A DNA stretch of 64,000 nt, from the NCBI RefSeq assembly GCF_047511655.1, contig NC_133401.1:45837570-45901569 (forward strand). The letters run 5' to 3'. Under the pieces are notes generated by a model. That model was not told the DNA's origin and did no database searches. It saw only the letters and a list, made by a program, of their open reading frames with translations. The stretch's first letter is position 1. The number at the start of each line of letters is the position of its first letter. Made by a program: the position numbers and the translations under genes. Below are positions 47,030 to 58,177 of this stretch, piece by piece. The stretch is from Castor canadensis. Taxonomy: Eukaryota; Chordata; Mammalia; Rodentia; Castoridae.

Positions 47030-47258
47030 ATGTCCAGGCCGAGCAGCGTCTCCCCGCGGCCGCCGGCTCCGGGCGGGAGTGGCGGCGCGGGTGGCGGCGG
47101 CAGTGGCGGGGCGGGCGGTGGAGGAGGGGTTGGCCCCGCTCAGTGTGGTCCTGGGGGCGGCGGCAGGGCCAAAGGGCTCAAGGACATTCGTATTGACGAG
47201 GAGGTGAAGATCGCTGTCAATATCGCTCTGGAGCGCTTCCGATACGGCGACCAGAGAG
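47030..47258 (+). CDS. YTHDC2: YTHDC2 exon 1 (coding part)
   Basis: Start of YTHDC2, a 3'-5' RNA helicase and m6A reader that, with MEIOC, drives germ cells from mitosis into meiosis. The full protein (about 1430 residues in human) has R3H, DEAH helicase with inserted ankyrin repeats, HA2, OB and YTH domains. This exon encodes residues 1-76 plus one base of codon 77. It begins MSRPSSVSPR, passes through a Gly-rich low-complexity run (about residues 15-46), and enters conserved sequence at KGLKDIRIDEEVKIAVNI, the start of the R3H region. ATG 47030 is the first ATG in the leader and has G at -3. Upstream the frame is open for 96 codons but only from GTG. The donor is GAGAG|GTGAGG. The Gly tract looks longer than the human one I remember, with Ser and Ala interruptions. 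Confidence 0.95.
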
Positions 47259-47454
47259 GTGAGGTTCCCGCGTGGACCCCGCCACGGGCGCCCCCCGCGG
47301 TGGGTCTGGGTGCGGGGGAGGGGCGCACCTGCTTGACCTCGGTGCAACCCGGCAGGAAGTGTCCACTGCCATGCCAGCGTGCTGTAGGTGTTGCTAAGCC
47401 CCTACCCGTAAAAATGTTTTTAAAGCAGGTGTAATTTTTCTTTTCTTTTTTCTG

Positions 47455-47537
47455 GCGCGGGGGGAGAGTGGGGGAGTGACAGTACTGGGGTTTGAACTTT
47501 GCGCTTGCTAGGCAGGCGCCACACCTCCAGCCCAAGC
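47455..47537 (-). mobile_element. tRNA-derived SINE monomer
   Basis: 'agtactggggtttgaacttt', 'cgcttgctaggcaggcgcc', 'acacctccagccc'. A few central bases are missing. Confidence 0.85.
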
Positions 47538-47557
47538 AGGTGTGATTTTACTTTACT

Positions 47558-47643
47558 TTGTTTTTGGCAGTCCTGGAGTTTTGAAGCAGGATCTCATGCT
47601 TGCTAGGCAGGCACTTTACCACTTGAACCACTTCACCTGCCCA
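47558..47643 (-). mobile_element. tRNA-derived SINE monomer
   Basis: 'tttttggcagtcctggagtt', 'catgcttgctaggcaggcac', 'taccacttgaaccacttcac'. Confidence 0.85.
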
Positions 47644-48271
47644 ATCAGCAGGTGTAATTTAAATTGGGGTACCTTTAAGTTACAAAAGTAAAAAAGCAGG
47701 AAGAAATCGAATAGATAGGTAACCTCATTTGCAGTGTCCAGTGCTTGGTTCCCATCCTGGAAGCATCAGGAGCCGAGCGCTTGGACAAATGAAACTTGCG
47801 TTGGCAAACGAAGCAGGTTCCACAGCTGAGGCTTGAAACCTATTTGCCTCGGGACACAAGACAGCAGCTGACCCATGCTGTCTGCATAGCATATTGGATG
47901 TTGTTAATAGGAGACTTCTGGCTGTGGTTACAGTGCAAAAAGGGTGATGATTTGGACACGTGGTTTTGAGTTTAGCCCAACAGAGATAAAGTCCCAGCAA
48001 TGCAGATCAGCAGTTCCAGTCTCAAATAGTGAGATATGAATTCTGTGCGGTTTTGAAAACAAAGGCAGGGGAGTTTCACATTGAGAATTCATAGTGCTGC
48101 GTATACTGGTCATTGAAGGAATAAGCGTTTTGTTATTAAGCAAGTACGTTCAAATAGTAAAATATATTCATCAGACGTACCCACTCAAGAATACACAAAT
48201 AAGAGTCGTCTTTGGTGAAATTAGACTACTTTATCATGTTTAGGTTTAATATGTAGTTTAAAAAATTTGTA

Positions 48272-48375
48272 TCAGGCCAGGCACAGGTGGCTCATGTCTG
48301 TAATACTAGCTATTTGGGAGGCTGAGATCAGGAGGATCATGGTTCAAAATCCAGTCTCACCAAAAAAAATTATAT
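48272..48375 (+). mobile_element. B1-like SINE monomer
   Basis: 'caggccaggcacaggtggct', 'gtctgtaatactagctattt', 'tgagatcaggaggatcatgg'. Confidence 0.85.
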
Positions 48376-48490
48376 ATATATAAAATTATGTGCTTAAATA
48401 TGGAGTTCATATTTTGTATTTGTATGTGCATTACATGAAAGAAAATTGCCCGTTCACAAATGGTATTACTTTGTTTTCTTTTCTATGTAG

Positions 48491-48581
48491 AAATGGAATT
48501 TCCTTCTTCTTTGACCAGTACTGAAAGAGCTTTTATTCATCGATTGAGTCAGTCTCTTGGTTTGGTCTCTAAAAGTAAAGG
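48491..48581 (+). CDS. YTHDC2: YTHDC2 exon 2 (R3H domain)
   Basis: Encodes residues 77-106 with split codons at both ends. It starts EMEFPSSLTSTERAFIHRLS and ends SLGLVSKSKG. It carries the defining R3H motif R-x3-H (R89 and H93 in RAFIH), which binds single-stranded nucleic acid. The acceptor is TATGTAG|AAATGG and the donor AAAGG|GTAAGC; both are canonical and phase-compatible with exons 1 and 3, giving GAA and GGA at the joints. A shift of one base at the donor would break the KGKGANRY joint, so the placement is firm. Confidence 0.95.
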
Positions 48582-48604
48582 GTAAGCTGATACCTTTTCT
48601 TATT

Positions 48605-48747
48605 TAAAAAAAAAAAAAAATTTGGTTTTGCCTGTTTTTGGATACAAGGTCTGCCTCTGTGTCCCATGCTGGCCTCAAACTTGGAATCTTCCTGCCTCAG
48701 CCTCCTGAAGTCCTGGGATTACAGGCATGTACCACTGTGTGTGCCAT
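48605..48747 (-). mobile_element. B1-like SINE
   Basis: 'ctgtgtcccatgctggcctc', 'cttcctgcctcagcctcctg', 'gtcctgggattacaggcatg'. Confidence 0.88.
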
Positions 48748-49704
48748 GTTAAAGAAAGATGATTTACCAAAATAGGATAAATGTGTCTTAACTACATTTA
48801 AATAGTTTTTACTGTTTTAGCTTCACATTATAATGCATGGAGCTACACTTATTCAGGTCTGCACCAAGTTCAACTCTTTATTCCACTTACTTCCATTCCC
48901 TTAGGGGCAAAAAAAAAGTTTCCTCTAGTTTTAGGTTAGACTGATAAAAGACAAATTAAAGAGAGAAAAACAAGTTAATTAAAAGGCTCATTGTGCGTAA
49001 GCAGGAGGAACTCAGTGAAGACTAATTCAAGTTTGTATCTTATGTGGCATCTTACTAAATTTGTAAAATGGTGACAACCAAGGCAAAGGGCTTTGAGCTT
49101 GTAGGTGTGGCATACTGTGGGAAGTTGACCTGGGGTAAGCTACTAAAAGATAAGGGTTGTTTTAGCAAGGTTTGCTTTGTGGGCTCATCTGGTGCCCTTG
49201 GGTGAGTCTGGAGCTGGTCTCTGTGATTAAGAGTCATCTTGCTATTCCTGGTAAGAGGAAAGGACAGTGTTTTTTCTTGTGTCTGCTTTTTCGTATTTGT
49301 CTTCAGCTCAAAATAATTGTAATGTTAGGGTGCTATATCTTGGGGAAGCCTACTCTGAATCCCTTCAAAGTTAAATTTTAAGATGTAACAAAAAATAGTT
49401 GAAAAGTTGAAGTTGATTGAGAAAATTATTTTTGTTCTTGTTTTTGATAGAAACATTTTTTTTTGAGGATGGGATTTGTAAGACAGTAAGTATAGTTGTT
49501 TACAGAACTCATCTCTTAGTATTAGTGTAATATAATGGTAAACTTCAGAAAATGCTCATTGTTTTGTTTTCTACCAAAAATCTGATGATTAGAAATGATT
49601 AGATAAAATGAAACAAGAGAAAATAGTGTTTTTTGAAGGGTCCCTGATTCTAGGGGGAAAAAGTGATTTGAGCCGTCTAAATTGAAAAACTCTAAAATTC
49701 TGTG

Positions 49705-49872
49705 GAACCAGTCATATGTTGCACAATGATGCTTTGGTCAGTGACAGACCACACACAGTGGTCCTGTAAGATTTTATTGCCTAGCAATGATATAGTCATC
49801 TTAGTTTGTATAACCACATGTATGAATCTGCTTAACAGTGCTTTTTAGGACATAGCCCATTGTTAAGTAAGG
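49705..49872. mobile_element. Tigger-like (TcMar) MITE remnant
   Basis: 'cagtcatatgttgcacaatg', 'gtcagtgacagaccacacac', 'tggtcctgtaagattttatt' with an imperfect inverted end near 'gttaagtaaggcataactg'. Resembles MER44/Tigger7-type elements. Confidence 0.5.
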
Positions 49873-49954
49873 CATAACTGTGTTTCATTTTAGAAATAAG
49901 TATGGTTGGATCAATGTAGAGGCAGATTACTTAGTATTGGTGCAGTTGTTGATA

Positions 49955-50130
49955 ATATTTTGGATGGGACGATTCTTTATTGTGTGGTGCACTGTAGGAT
50001 GTTTAGCAGTGTGCATAACTTTTACCCACCAGATACCACTAATAGTCTCAACCCCAGTGCGACAGCCCAAAATGCCTCTAAGTATTACCAGATGTTCCCT
50101 GGGGAGCAAAATTGGCCCAGGTTGAAAAGG
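49955..50130 (+). mobile_element. MER5-like hAT transposon remnant
   Basis: 'tgtggtgcactgtaggatgt', 'ttagcagtgtgcataacttt', 'acccaccagataccactaat', 'gcaaaattggcccaggttga' follow the MER5A order. Confidence 0.75.
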
Positions 50131-50424
50131 GGGAAAAATATAAAATTGCAGCCTAATTGTTTTAAGGTTAAAGAGAGGGTAAATAAAACAGTATTAAGTA
50201 AATATATATGCTAATAAAAATGTAGTAGGGCTATGAGGTGGCTGCTACAGGAATGCTTTCCATATGAATGCTTACATTATTGACTGACACTGGAACTTTA
50301 GTTTTGGTTAGTGTGCATTTTGAACTTTACAAAGGCCAGTCCTAAAACTGTTGTTAGGTTCCTAAGCATGTGCATGTTATATATAGTGTATTATGTGGGT
50401 AAAATGCTGCACTTGAAAATGAAA

Positions 50425-50720
50425 GTATACAGCCATAATCCTTTATCCCAAAACACCTGGGCCGAACATGTTTTGAGATTCAGAGCTTTCAGAGATTAGT
50501 ATTGGGGTGCATTTGTGTGTGTTATACAGTACTCCTAATACGCTATCACTTTTAGTCACGTTAATATTTCTACTGGAATTCACACCAAAATAAAATCTTA
50601 ATAACCTCATGTTAGTGTAATCAGGCCTTTTGCCAAATAGGATTGCTGCAAACTTTATACAACTTCCAGTTTTCAGAGCTGTTTGGGTTAAAGAGTTGGA
50701 GATAGGAGGTTTGGGGCCCG
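50425..50720. mobile_element. DNA-transposon-like remnant
   Basis: 'ataatcctttatcccaaaac' then 'tgttttgagattcagagctt' resembles the element at 63885-64000. Weakly preserved. Confidence 0.4.
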
Positions 50721-50974
50721 CACTGGAAAATACCTGTTATAAATGCACAGTTCTATTAGCTGCATCATTTCTATGGCTAACTGGGTCTTAAGTTCTAAAC
50801 TGCACTGTTTTTGATGGTCAGAAATTACTGGTAGAAAAGCAGTCCATTAGAATAGACCAATGGACTAGAGATCAGTAGCATGATCTTTAAAAGATGATCC
50901 AGAATAGAGAAACACCTAGGAAAGGAAGGAGCAAGAAAAAAGCCATCAGGCCCAAAAATGGGGAATGAGGGACC

Positions 50975-51090
50975 TTTTTTAACTTGAGACAGGGTCTTAC
51001 TGTATAGTCCAGGCTGATCCTAAAAACTGTCATCCTTTTACCTCAGCCTCCTGATTACTGGAATTACAGGTATGTACCACCACATTTGCC
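50975..51090 (-). mobile_element. B1-like SINE
   Basis: 'acagggtcttactgtatagt', 'ccaggctgatcctaaaaact', 'tactggaattacaggtatgt'. Confidence 0.85.
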
Positions 51091-51097
51091 TTATATT

Positions 51098-51187
51098 ACA
51101 TTACTTATTTGCAGCGCTGGGAATTAAACCCAGCACTTCAACCATGCTAGGTAAGCACTGTACCACTAAGCCACATTCCAGCCCTAG
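51098..51187 (-). mobile_element. ID element
   Basis: 'gctgggaattaaacccagca', 'caaccatgctaggtaagcac', 'accactaagccacattccag'. Confidence 0.8.
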
Positions 51188-51737
51188 GAATGAGTTGACA
51201 TTGAAGAGCCTGAGAAAGAGAGGAGAAAGGAAAATGCTGCCTCAGGAAATAAGGCCAGGCTGCCTGCTTGTCCTCTTCTTATCCTTTCCTAATAGCTCCA
51301 AGCCTTAAGACTCCTTCCCTTTCACTGTCTTTGAGCCAAGTTTGTAGTGCTTATCTGGTGGTCCTGGTGATTTTTCAAATGCTTTGTTTTCTTTTTACAG
51401 AGATCTAAGTCACTTTAAATTGACTTCTCAAATCCTTTTCATTTATATGAGAATTTGTACCTGATGCATATTTCATGGGACTTTCTCTTCATTCTTTGGC
51501 AAAGATTTTTTTTAAAATCTCCTAGAATTAGTTTCTTGGTTTTTTGTTTGTTTGTTTTAGCATTAGTTTCTTGTTTTAACAAGTTTCCTTTTCTATTTTT
51601 TGTTTTTGTGCCTGGGATTACTATAGTTGAGAGGCAACCTGGTGTGAAGTAAAAAGTAGGAAACTTGGTTTCTTTTGGAGTCTCATTGTTTCGTCCTTCA
51701 CATTTGGTCAGTCCCTTCACTTTGAAGGACTGTCTCT

Positions 51738-51848
51738 AGAGCTGGGGATGTAGGGATGTAGCTCAGTGGTAGAGAGCGTGCCTAGAATGTGAAAGGCCCT
51801 GGATTCAGTTCCCAGTAAACCCCTACCCCCCCCCCCCCCCCCAGAAAA
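51738..51848 (+). mobile_element. ID element with poly-C
   Basis: 'ggatgtagctcagtggtaga', 'gagcgtgcctagaatgtgaa', 'ctggattcagttcccagtaa', followed by a C run of about 16 bases before the A-rich tail. Confidence 0.85.
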
Positions 51849-52029
51849 CAAAAAACCTTGTTCTTGACATTGTGGTTAAGAAACAGTCTCGTTGTAGTTA
51901 AGATTCTATAGCATTCACAGGTTTCTTTTTTTCCTGGTCTATTTTTCCTTTTTGATAGTCTTTCTTTCAAAATGAAGTGTGATAATTTTTTTTTAATCTA
52001 AAAAGTTGAATTTACTTTGGTCTTGATTT

Positions 52030-52385
52030 TTGTTGTTGTTGTTGTTGACACTGGTGTTTGAACTCAGAGTTTTGCACTTACTTGCTAGGTAAGTGCTCTA
52101 CTAATTGAGTCATACCTCTAGCCCTTTTTGCTTTACTTGTTTTTCAGATAGGGTCTCTCGTTTTTGCTTGGGGCCAGCCTTGGACCACTGTCCTCCTACT
52201 TATGCCATTTGTGTAGGTGAGATTACAAGTGTGTGCTATGCGTGCACCCCCATGACCTTTTTTTTTTTTTATTGACATGGGATCTTGCTAACTTTTTGCC
52301 TTTGCTGACCCTGAGCTGGGATTCTCCCGATCCTTGCTTCTCAAGTAGCTGTGATTTAAAGGTGTGAGCTACTACACCTATCCTG
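52030..52385 (-). mobile_element. Three-part SINE
   Basis: 'gacactggtgtttgaactca', 'cttgctaggtaagtgctcta', then two B1-like monomers ending 'agctgtgatttaaaggtgtg'. Preceded by (GTT)n. Confidence 0.85.
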
Positions 52386-52821
52386 ATTTTGATTACTTTT
52401 TATAACTGCTCATCTTTTAGTGAAAATACTCTTCTTGGAGTAATCTCTTTGTTTTGTAATCTTTTGTACATCCTGAAGATTTTTTTTTTTAATTCTAGTC
52501 AGGTTTTACACTCAAAATGTCACATCATAATTTGTGTACTTTTTTCCAGTTAAGGTCACTGTGTTTTATTCATAAGCATACAGTTTTCTGACTCTGGCTT
52601 GTTTGTAACCAAAACAAAAGCCTTCTCATTTTTTTTCAGTCTAAGTTAGACAAAATGGAATTTACAGACTGAAATTTGTTAGAAACTTATGAAATTAGAA
52701 AATACAGAACGTAGAAAAATAGGTTTTCCAATTACATGTTTCACATCCCATGATGCTAAGGTCAATGCTTAATAGGTACTGAAGTACTCTACTTACCCTG
52801 CCGCACAAGGACGCCCCTCTC

Positions 52822-52908
52822 CCCCTTGTACCGTACTGGGGTTTGAACTCAGGGCCTTGCAGTTGGTAGGCAGGTACTCTGCTACTTCCACCTGGCTTTT
52901 TAGATTGG
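52822..52908 (-). mobile_element. tRNA-derived SINE monomer
   Basis: 'gtactggggtttgaactcag', 'ggccttgcagttggtaggca', 'actctgctacttccacc'. Confidence 0.8.
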
Positions 52909-53044
52909 GGTTCCTGCTTCCCTTGCCTCCTGCTTTGAAGCCTGTATGCTGCATTCTCTCTCTCCTTCTCCAGGTGAAATAGGAAAATTAAATTTAAAGT
53001 AACAAACTTCAGTGAACTGTTGTGTCCAGTGATGATTACAGCAG

Positions 53045-53215
53045 CTAACACTTTAGCACTCTTACGCAGCAGGCACTGTGCTTAGTGTTTAGATGGATTA
53101 TCATTTAATCTTCACAACAGTTTTTAACAATTGGAACCCAGAGGCAATTAAAGTTTCCCTGTCACACAGTTGACAAATTGGCAAAGTCAGGATTTGAGCA
53201 CAGTTAATGTTTAGC
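53045..53215 (-). mobile_element. MIR
   Basis: 'gcaggcactgtgcttagtgt', 'atcatttaatcttcacaaca', 'gtcacacagttgacaaattg'. Confidence 0.75.
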
Positions 53216-53229
53216 TGGTAAAAAAAAAC

Positions 53230-53335
53230 CTTTTTTTTTGAGATAGGGTCTCACTATGTAGCCCAGGCTGGTGTTGAGATTCGCCCACCTCACTGCTGGG
53301 ACTACAGGTGTTACACTACCATGCTTGGCTGTAGC
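53230..53335 (-). mobile_element. B1-like SINE
   Basis: 'gagatagggtctcactatgt', 'agcccaggctggtgttgaga', 'ctgggactacaggtgttaca'. Confidence 0.88.
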
Positions 53336-53929
53336 TAGTTAACATTTTCCCTGTGAGTTTATAATGGTGTACTTGGTGCTGTGAAGAGTTAGAAGGAAAA
53401 TATGACAGATCTCATCTTCAACTTACTTAAACTTCATTAAGATACACAAAGAACAAATTTAGCATAAACTAATGACTGTTACATGAAAGCAGCATGTTCA
53501 TTTTCATGACAAAATAAAGTTAATTGGTTTATTAGTTTCTAAGTCATAAAAAAGTACTCATTAATATGACACAGACTTTAATTCTGCAATACTGGGGAGG
53601 AAATGTTTCAGAACTAGCCCTTTGCACACGTCTGCCTGATGCAAGCACAAGTTATAGGGATATGAGTAAGTACTTAGAAGATAGCAAATGGGTACCTAAT
53701 AATTTTCACTAATTCACTCACTCCTTGGTGGCTGTCAGCTTTTTAGTAGTTATTTCCAGTTTGGTTCTTGAGGTGATCTTTTAAATTGGTCTCAGATTTG
53801 AAAAATAGGGCAAGTAGAGGCACAGGGATATGTTTGACAAAAGTGTCCAGTAACATGCTCAGTAAATTGATAAATTGATTAGTATTCAAATTATATGAAA
53901 TTTGAATAGTTATATCATCATTTTTCCTT

Positions 53930-54018
53930 TTTGGGGCAGAGGGTACTAGGGATTGAACCCAGGGCTTCATGCACCCTGGGCTCCGTGCTTTACCTCTGAG
54001 TGACATCTCCAGCCTCAT
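53930..54018 (-). mobile_element. ID element
   Basis: 'ggtactagggattgaaccca', 'gggcttcatgcaccctgggc', 'tttacctctgagtgacatct'. Confidence 0.8.
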
Positions 54019-54129
54019 CATTGTTCTTTAAAAGGAAGAAGTCATTGAATTGCCAGAACTTTACTTTTACCATTTGAAAGCCAGAAGTTATGATATTCTT
54101 ATTTGTAATTTTATTACATTTAGTTAATT

Positions 54130-54250
54130 TTTCTTTTAATTAGAAAATAATAATTGTGTATATTTATGGAGTGTGATGTGATACTTTGAAGCACACATTA
54201 TGGAAATCGTGGTAATTAGTGCATTCATCACCTCAAATTTTATTTCTTTG
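54130..54250. mobile_element. L1-derived fragment
   Basis: 'atggagtgtgatgtgatact' and 'attagtgcattcatcacctc' resemble a common L1-associated segment. Confidence 0.4.
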
Positions 54251-54304
54251 TGGTGTAAACATTTAAAATCTTCTTGTAGCTGCTTGGAAATGTACAATAT
54301 CTTA

Positions 54305-54385
54305 AACTGAGTGTGGTGACACATGTCTATAATCCTAGCATTTGGGAGACTGAGGCAAAAGGATCAATGAGTTTGGAACTAGCCT
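54305..54385 (+). mobile_element. B1-like SINE fragment
   Basis: 'gtgtggtgacacatgtctat', 'aatcctagcatttgggagac'. 3' part lost. Confidence 0.75.
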
Positions 54386-55611
54386 TCTTGTGAAGTTCAT
54401 CTATCCAGAATCTTTTCTATATGGGCAGCTAGTTTGTAGCTAATTTTGCTTTGGAAAGAGGACTTTGTATATTTTTTCCTCGAAGCATAATGTCAGTTAC
54501 CTTTAATGAATACATGATGAGGAAATTTCAGTGGTTTAGTTTACATAGTTATACACATTTCAACTTAGTATTTTCGTTCCCATAACAATGACGTAAATAG
54601 TTTATGAATCTTTTTATGCTACATCATTGCAACTGAAGGCAGCCCATGCTAGGAAGGTTTTAGTTTGATCCATTATTTTGGTTGTGGTGTTACGAGGAAA
54701 GAGTGTATTTTATTCACTTTTATAATTTCATCTCCTGCTATAATGCTGGTATAGATAGTAAGTGCTCAATTAAAACATGCTGAATAATTGAATAAATGAA
54801 TAAAACAAAATTAAAGGTGAAACATAGCAAAACCTTCCCTGAGATACTTTTAAGAAAATAGAAACATGTTGAACTCATACATTAACTAGGTTTATTAACT
54901 AGTATTCAGCAAATGTTTGAGAGTTAGAATGATTTATTTTTGACGATAAAACTAGTACGCTGAAAGGTTATTATTAGGTGAACACTAGTCTCCTGACTTA
55001 TGCTCTAATGCTTATTTCAGTGTACTTGCTACCTTCTGTAGTTAAACTTTTATGAACGGCACAGAGGGAATGATAATTGACTTTGCAACAACTATCCTGA
55101 AGTTTTAGAGGGATCCATGGGAAAAGCACCTTAGAGAACATCTGTAGAATTCAGTAATTCTGCTTTAGTATGGAAGTAACTAAAATATGTAGATCAGGTT
55201 AAAATTTAACTTATTTAAAGTATCACTAAGTACTTAAGGAGTAGATGACTACATAGAAAGCTTGCAATGCATTAAAGTATGCAGTAAAGAATACCGGAAA
55301 TTAAAAAGCTTGGTAAAATGAAAGCCTCACCTAGAAGACTTATTGGCTAAAACTGTGTAGGTTAATCAGTTTAGTATTCTTAGAGTGAAGATATTGTAGA
55401 CAAAATTTAATTCTAATGAAAATCAGGGAAATTATAAAATACATGTAATTTTCATTATACTTGTGGTTGTGCTGCTCATTTCTATAATATGGTAGTGACA
55501 TTAACAAATAGTAAAAATTTTGTGAAATATTTTGAGTAACTTTTTTAATTTAAGAAATGATACTGTTTCCTGACTCTAATTATAATAGCTTTTATTAACT
55601 TAGAACCCACT

Positions 55612-55812
55612 CTGTAACAAATGCAGTAGTCTCTAATCTTAATTATTTGAATAGTTCTTTGAAGTAGGTATTATAGTTGCTATTGTTATCTTAGGTTCAG
55701 AGCTATTAAATAATTTGCTTGTGGTCCCACAGCTAGTAAATGGTAGAGCTGGGTTTCATACCTAGGTCTGTGTGCCTTGAGAGCCTGAGCTCTTAACCAG
55801 TACTACACTTCT
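55612..55812 (-). mobile_element. MIR
   Basis: 'tttgaagtaggtattatagt', 'tggtcccacagctagtaaat', 'ggtagagctgggtttcatac', 'gagctcttaaccagtactac'. Confidence 0.85.
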
Positions 55813-56556
55813 AGTCTACAGGCATGTATTATTAAATCATTCACATTTGGGAACTTCCTGTGTGTATAACATGTTACCTAATACTTTGGAGCTCTAGAAG
55901 TAAAAAAGACATTATTAGTTCTTTGGTAGTTGAGGAAACAAATAGACCTCCTTCAGGTAACTTACTTGAAAACAGTTATAGATCATTACCTTACAATTGA
56001 AGGGCAGAGCCAGAAGCTTTGAAAAATTTCTTTCATTTAAAAAAATATGTACTTGAAGTAGTGATCAGTTATTCTGTTACGCATTTTGGTCCAACCACTG
56101 AAATTGGCTCTCTTAACAGGTTTTCATGGGAGTGTGACATTGCCAGCCTGCTGTGGAAGCATTCAGTGGGACATACCCATCTGAACAGTCAACTATTACT
56201 TTTTCATTATCATTTTTAGATGCTTTTGTTCAGATTTTTTTCTCCTTCTGTATGCTTCCCAGCATGTGTTAACTGGTGATGTTTCATCCACCATGAAGTC
56301 TGCTAAAGAGAAACTAACACTGTGGGTAAGTAAGCCTTTTTTTGCAGCATTTTGAAATTTTAATCGAAAACAATCTAGGGCCACTTGAACCCAAAATATT
56401 TCTTTACTGAAATTTTTAGGAGTTTTAGCATTTTATCCCAAAGTATTTGATTTTTTTTCATTGTTTTGCTTGAGACATATTTTCTAAGTAGGCATACTTC
56501 AATATGTGAACAAGTTGACTATATGTAGTAAATAAATGATTTTTATTAATATTCAG

Positions 56557-56753
56557 AAAGGGAGCAAATAGATACCTAACTGTGAAGAAGAAAGATGGAT
56601 CAGAAACAGCTCATGCAATGATGACCTGTAATTTGACTCATAACACAAAACATGCTGTTAGGAGCCTTATTCAGAGATTTCCTGTCACCAATAAAGAGCG
56701 TACTGAACTTCTGCCTAAAACAGAAAGAGGAAATGTGTTTGCAGTTGAAGCTG
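56557..56753 (+). CDS. YTHDC2: YTHDC2 exon 3 (end of R3H, linker)
   Basis: Encodes residues 107-172 and the first base of codon 173. It runs from KGANRYLTVKKKDGSE through the conserved NLTHNTKHAVRSLIQRFPV to GNVFAVEA. This completes the R3H fold and begins the linker to the helicase core. The acceptor ATATTCAG and donor GCTG|GTATGT are canonical. Read-through past the donor stops within about 12 codons, so retention of intron 3 would truncate the protein. Confidence 0.95.
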
Positions 56754-56969
56754 GTATGTATTTTCTGGGAGCTTCCTTGTTTACCCTGTGATTTGATGAC
56801 TGTTCACTTCCATTTCAGATTTATTTAAAAGACTAATTGAAATAAGTTTTCTCAGTGTTTGTAGCATGTTAGAAATGATCAAGTTGTGAAAAATTTGGAA
56901 CAAAATGCAATGTTAAGGCATGTCATAGAGTTGAACAAAGCGTTTTGTTTTTTAAAGTGTTATAACGAT

Positions 56970-57165
56970 ACTATTGAGCGTTTTTTGTATGCTAGGCCGT
57001 ATACTAACCCTTTACGTAGAGCCTCATAGCTACCTTTGCAAGCTAAGAATTTCCCCTATTTCAAAGATGAAGAAACGGTAGCTCAGAGGAGTGAAATAAT
57101 TTAAGGTCCCTCAACTAGCCAGTATAGAGCTGGGATTTGACTCCAAAGACTGGGCTTTCATAGAA
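56970..57165 (-). mobile_element. MIR
   Basis: 'atgctaggccgtatactaac', 'tttcaaagatgaagaaacgg', 'gagctgggatttgactccaa'. Confidence 0.8.
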
Positions 57166-57457
57166 AAGCCCTATGTATTCATAGGACAGCCTATATACTA
57201 CAGTGGCATAGTCACTAATGAGAGATTTTTGAATTGGGACTTGTCCTGCTGAGGGATGGGGCAGAATCTTTAGTCCATTAAATTGCTCAAAGGTAGATAA
57301 GTAATGTGTTTATTGCAAAATGAAGTTGTTATTTGGAAAAATAACTTCTAAAGTGAGAAAATTGTTTTTTATTGCCTATATTTACAGAATCTACATGATT
57401 ATACCTGTAGGAGCAGGTTCACATCATATAGAAAATATATGGTCCTACATATCAAAG

Positions 57458-57548
57458 GGATGTTTGTTTTGTGATGCTGAGGATTGAACCCATGGCCTCT
57501 GTATGCTAGGCCAGTGTTCTTCTGCTGAGCTGTATGCCCTGCCCTGAA
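57458..57548 (-). mobile_element. ID element
   Basis: 'tgatgctgaggattgaaccc', 'tctgtatgctaggccagtgt', 'tctgctgagctgtatgccct'. Confidence 0.8.
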
Positions 57549-58177
57549 GAACTTGTTTTAAATACAGGCACACAAACATTTTAGCTACGTGGAGATTGTA
57601 AAACATGCCTTCTTCCTGCTTGCTTAGCTAAAAATGGATATTTGCTAAAATTCTCAAGTAGGAAATTTGTTAAACATTAGGACCTTGTATTTACACACAT
57701 TATTTAATCATACATGAATGATGAGAAAACTCCTTTCCCTTCTTGTAATGTGTTTTTATATTAACATGTAACATGTCTTACAAGTATAATGCACATTGTT
57801 TGCTACTATAAAATTTTAATTTTCTGTGACAGTAGTGATAGAAACTTATAGCAAACCTGAAAATAAATTAGGTTAACAAAACTGTGCTTTGTTTCTAATG
57901 GTTATCCAACTGATTAATTTTGATTCATTTTCATACATTATGCATCAGAAGTACTTTTGAAAGAAGTACTTTTTTGAAAGTACTTTGTAATTGTGCTGAC
58001 ATCTGTAACATGCTCTATGTGAATAGTAAGGGTGGGAGTAAAGCTGAGGCATTGCTAGCTAACTTTGTGTAGATTACAGATGAAACACTTGAGGAATTAC
58101 ATAACAATTACTTATCTTTATTTTTAATACTTTTTCAGTTGATCATTAATTTTTTGTTCTTTTGTTCATTTTTAAAG

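Larger units (their letters stand above)
46740..47300 (+). promoter_or_regulatory. YTHDC2: YTHDC2 CpG-island promoter and 5' UTR
   Basis: Abrupt change to CpG-rich sequence that starts about 290 bases before the YTHDC2 ATG and runs through exon 1 into intron 1. No TATA box and no ATG occurs between 46742 and the start codon at 47030. Two perfect CRE palindromes lie inside it, and a further half site (TGACG) is at 46923-46927. A TATA-less CpG promoter fits dispersed initiation; the start site itself is not determined here. Confidence 0.75.
47259..48490 (+). other. YTHDC2: YTHDC2 intron 1
   Basis: 1.2-kb phase-1 intron with GTGAGG donor and TATGTAG acceptor. The first 150 bases remain CpG-rich. 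It holds two minus-strand tRNA-derived SINEs and a plus-strand B1-like monomer, noted separately. The 47700-48250 stretch is unassigned. Confidence 0.93.
48582..56556 (+). other. YTHDC2: YTHDC2 intron 2
   Basis: 8.0-kb intron, GTAAGC to ATATTCAG. Repeats: B1-like and tRNA-derived SINEs, ID elements, MIRs, a Tigger-like MITE and a MER5-like hAT remnant. About 54390-55600 and 55830-56550 are largely unassigned AT-rich sequence; no additional exon is recognised there. Confidence 0.93.
56754..58177 (+). other. YTHDC2: YTHDC2 intron 3
   Basis: 1.4-kb intron, GTATGT to TTTAAAG. It contains a minus-strand MIR and a minus-strand ID element; the remainder (57550-58170) is unassigned AT-rich sequence. 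Confidence 0.93.

Noticed and set aside
46844..47347. 167-codon minus-strand open frame opposite YTHDC2 exon 1
   Set aside because: GC-rich shadow of exon 1 and promoter; no similarity recognised.
46742..47434. 230-codon open frame as a longer YTHDC2 first exon
   Set aside because: Starts at GTG and reads through a clear splice donor at 47259; the known start MSRPSS at 47030 is the first ATG.
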